The notes under the pieces: model-generated
Seen by the model: only the letters and a program-made list of their open reading frames with translations
The model's database searches: none
What the model was told of the DNA's origin: nothing
Shown: one piece after another, positions 60,950-64,000 of the stretch
Layout: each line of letters opens with the position of its first letter
How positions within the stretch are numbered: position 1 is the stretch's first letter
Assembly: GCA_963965975.1 (NCBI GenBank)
Contig: OZ014412.1
Location: 11,422,849 to 11,486,848, forward strand
DNA length: 64,000 bases
Source of the DNA: Xestospongia bergquistia
Taxonomy: Eukaryota; Porifera; Demospongiae; Haplosclerida; Petrosiidae
Reading direction: 5' to 3'
Translations under genes and position numbers: made by a program

Positions 60950-61300
60950 AAATGGGAGGGAAAAGGCAGAAATATGTACATGAGAATTGTGTAATTACAT
61001 CATGTAATAGTACAAGTGAAGAGGGTATTTGAATCCTTGCAAGCATATATGTGGGTCTGTGTGATGACAATGGAGTGCTGTCCTCTCTGTAAATGTTAGT
61101 GTCATTCGTAAATGTTTGTTTGTCCACTTGGATTGCTAGCTTAGTGACAAGATTAATGAAGAAGGAAACGACATCAAATGATATCATGATGTAATCTTCC
61201 AATTGGTGTTGTCTCAGTTATGAGAAGGATTATCACTTAGACATTACAATCAGTGATCATGAAATGTTCAACACACTGTTGTTTTGTTTATTATAGCAAG
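60950..61300. repeat. copy of 23.19-23.47 kb
   Basis: Shared words include 'catgtaatagtacaagtgaa' versus 'catggtaatagtacaagcga' and 'tttgaatcctt'. Marks the right end of the second large duplication. Confidence 0.5.
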
Positions 61301-61422
61301 AAATATTAATACTAATATGACAGAAAAATTGTTGAAAATTGTATCAAACTGATAATGCATTAACTAGAAGGAATATAAAAAAGACTAAAACTGTTGGAAA
61401 GGCTACATTTAATGTTTAATTG

Positions 61423-64000
61423 TTAAAAATTATGCATTTCAACTTTATCATATGAGCTGGATGAGGCTTTTGAATTTTTTGAGTTACTTGAATCCTTCAT
61501 CACCCTGTAACTCTGACTCTTTTTCCATATGCAGACTACTGACACAACAATAATTATAAAGGCTATCAGTATAACTACTGCAATAGCACCAACAGTAGCT
61601 CCAACAATAATAGGAACATTATTAGGGGAACTAGTAGTAGCAGTTGTATCACTTGTGGGCTCACTACTACTTGTAGGTTCAGTACTACTTGTAGGCTCAG
61701 TACCATTAGCTGTAGAAAAATAAATATATTCTTAATTGACATACAAGTTATGATAATATTCTTACTGGTATTGCAAAATGGCCCACTGAAACCATATGCA
61801 CACAAACAAATGTAATCACTAGCTACAATTCGACAGGTAGCTCCATTCATGCAGAGGTTCTCATCACATTGCTCATACACTATAAAACATATAAATGTCA
61901 TACATTTTTGACCAGATCTGTATTACCTGGTCTATCACATAACTTTCCTTCATAGCCATCAGAACATGAGCAAGTGTTGTTACTAACACAAGCACCATGA
62001 ACACAAACTGGGTCACAAACAGCTAAATTAACAAGATCTCTTATGTAATAAATATCATATGAACACCATACTTGGTCTGAATAACTCAGTAAGCATTTCC
62101 AGTTCTTCTCCAGTTGACTTTGTATCTCCTCCAATATTAATATCACCAGTAGCAGCCACATCAAATAGACATAACTCATCATCTCCACAAATCTGTTTTA
62201 ATTTCTATTAATTATTAGAGACATTGACATACTGTTACCTCTTGTGCTTTCTCTTCCAATTCAGGATCTGTAAATTCAACCTCAAATATAGGTCTGTAGT
62301 CTGGCTTGTAGAATGTTTTCCAAGTTCCTCTAGCATCATAAGTGAATAGACTAGCACTAGGATCAGCAATAATCCCTGTATGTATGTGTCTTAATCAGAA
62401 CCAACATATTATAAGGACTTACAGGTTAATCCAAATTCATCATGTATTTCTTCTAGAGTAGAGTTTAATGGTAGACTGGTTGTACTGTTCTTTGGTAGAA
62501 AATCATCCTCTTTGTTTCCATTGTACTGACCAAGTAGACCTTGAGTGTTACGATAATAGTTATCAGAGAGAGTTACAGATACATCTGAAAAGATATTGTT
62601 GTTTTCTTTAACAGTTATGGTCACTCCAGTAGTTAACACTGCTGATAGAGTTCTGTTGCCTTTGTTAATCACTGTAAGATTCTTAAATTCTTGTTCAGAC
62701 AATTCAGAGAAGTCAACTTTGTCTCCATTAACTAATGCCACCAGTTTGTCATTCACCAACTCAAACTGCACAATATCTGATTCATTATGTCTAGCAACTA
62801 GTGCTGAGATAACAGTTCCACTACCCGCTAATGTCTGGTTGCTCCCATTAATAGCTGTTTGCGGTTCTGTCATTCGTACTTGTACAATGAGCGACTCATC
62901 AAGTGACTGAACTAATACGAATTCTCCGTGACCATTAAATGTATACTTGTGTCCATCCAAAGTCACCAAGTGAGGGTCACCAAATGTACGAGCTAAATAA
63001 AACAAGCATAACAAGAGCCATCACTAATATATTAAATACCTGGAGGAGGTCTTCGAGGCCAATCTGCACAGTCATCATTAGGTCGGCGATCATAGTACTT
63101 ATTACAAGCCTTAAATAGACCACTACAACAAAGGAAGAATGGTCCCACATCATAGCGTAAATGTCCTATATATAATATCAATAAGACAGTAAATGGTAGT
63201 AAGTACATACCTAGTAGAGACTTCCAGTTATTAGGATAGACTCTGTAAGTTGATCCTCCTCCTATTCCTGTTATTAGTTGACCACTATTGTCATAACAAC
63301 ACTGCTGGCTTGGACTGTATGAACTAGAATTTATTAGAATCAATAATCAGTTGGTTCAGTAACAGTAGTACTTACCCAACACTGGCTTGTCTGTAGCAAC
63401 TCTCAGCCTTTTTCTTTTTGAAGTAATATTTACTGACAGAAAACTTGATGATACCTTCCTTTGTGTACCTATCATCACCTCCCATTTGCTCTGTGTTACA
63501 GGGGCATGGTGGTAATCTTGCATTGTTTACTCCAGCATCATAATTATGCCAAACTTCACAAGCCACTCTTTTGACAGCATCTTTTATTATTTTTTTGACG
63601 ATATATCGAAGAGCCCATCTTGCAGCACCTCCTAATAACACTGCTGGGAGAATTCTCTTCTGACGTGATGATTGTGTTTGAGTACTCAAAGACACTTTTA
63701 TATGAGCCAATCTGACAGTAGTCTGGTCTAACTCTTGATAATCTGGTATGGTTACTTCAGCTTGTCCTGAATTTGGTATAGCACGAGCAAGTATGATGCC
63801 ATTTTCCCAGACATCTTTGTCTGTATTATATAATATCTGAACATGACAAAAATAGTAACTTAGTTTGTTCATATCAGATGTTATTTCTTACCAGAACAAT
63901 GTTCACTTTGGAATTTGCAACAGGTATAATACCCTTTGTTAGATCAGTAGGTGTCCATGTAATATTAACACTGTCTTCACTAATGAGAGAAAAGTCATCA
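61423..64000 (-). CDS. AMOP-VWD-EGF-EGF single-pass membrane protein (3' part, runs off the edge)
   Basis: Ten exons with consistent phases: 64,000-63,892 (partial), 63,836-63,376, 63,323-63,211, 63,165-63,040, 62,992-62,423, 62,375-62,239, 62,192-62,072, 62,022-61,927, 61,879-61,766 and 61,709-61,423. They give about 711 residues. Order: a beta-sandwich linker ('DSVNITWTPTDLTKG'), a basic 'SSRQKR' site of furin type, AMOP ('CPCNTEQ', 'SPSQQCCYDNSGQL', 'FFLCCSG'), VWD ('FGDPHLVTLDGHKYTFNGHG', 'GLLGQYNGNKEDDF'), a Cys-containing link, two EGF modules ('CDPVCVHGACVSNNTCSCSD', 'CDENLCMNGATCRIV'), a Thr/Ser stalk, a TM helix ('AIAVVILIAFIIIVVSVVCI') and a ~35-residue tail. This is the SUSD2/mucin-4-like extracellular architecture. 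Such proteins act in adhesion and matrix contact. The N-terminus (signal peptide, any NIDO domain) lies beyond the window. Confidence 0.9.

Noticed and set aside
62596-62910. 104-codon plus-strand ORF opposite the VWD exon
   Set aside because: Antisense shadow of a well-supported VWD exon.
1-64000. CRISPR array, prophage or bacterial defence system
   Set aside because: Spliceosomal introns, metazoan extracellular domains and eukaryotic transposons throughout; the tandem repeats present are microsatellites or exon duplications, without regular unique spacers.

Overview
The window is eukaryotic nuclear DNA from an early-branching metazoan, most likely a demosponge (Amphimedon-like). This is inferred from strong AT richness, very short GT-AG introns (one is 33 nt), phase-1 exon shuffling, and a repertoire of adhesion GPCR, AMOP-VWD-EGF, FN3 and TRIM-NHL genes. 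There are no operons, Shine-Dalgarno sites or CRISPR arrays. Most of the gene content is on the minus strand; the plus strand carries mainly transposon debris.

Layout. 0.5-9.7 kb is transposon-rich: a gypsy integrase fragment, a pogo/Tigger-like DNA transposon at 2.9-7.27 kb with a MITE inside its transposase, and a LINE fragment. 10.46-11.58 kb is a small secreted cysteine-rich gene (stanniocalcin-like pattern, copy A). 14.1-18.4 kb holds a disrupted FN3/transmembrane receptor gene and a more decayed copy. 18.5-23.6 kb is a field of repeats, short exon-like cassettes and hairpin units. 24.0-26.2 kb is a tandem duplication carrying relics of one cystathionine beta-synthase exon. 26.86-33.41 kb is an intact adhesion GPCR: three nearly identical two-Ig cassettes, EGF, Ig, GAIN, GPS, seven-helix region. 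34.05-37.55 kb has phase-compatible somatomedin-B-like and Ser/Thr-rich exons. 38.2-44.6 kb is a decayed Ty3/gypsy element containing a nested 1.62-kb LTR element, followed by a LINE fragment. 44.97-45.68 kb is copy B of the stanniocalcin-like module. 46.5-49.9 kb is more retroelement debris. 50.5-51.1 kb is an unknown secreted protein. 51.4-53.3 kb is a TRIM-NHL gene broken by single-base frameshifts. 53.3-61.3 kb is a diverged duplicate of the 15-23.6 kb field. 61.42-64.0 kb is the 3' part of an AMOP-VWD-EGF-EGF transmembrane gene that runs off the right edge.

How the genes fit together. The surface-protein genes are all built from phase-1 modules. The splice phases from the stanniocalcin-like module (45.68 kb) through the Ser/Thr and somatomedin-B exons into the Ig-EGF-GAIN-7TM exons are all compatible. 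A single adhesion GPCR of about 2,100 residues, with a gypsy element in one large intron, is therefore possible. If confirmed by transcripts, this architecture is the most novel candidate here. Two large segmental duplications explain most of the remaining layout: 0.5-12 kb matches 38.2-46.4 kb, and 15-23.6 kb matches 53.3-61.3 kb.

Limits: all domain names come from reading motifs by eye. Exon borders were set by GT/AG and phase consistency, not by alignment or RNA.
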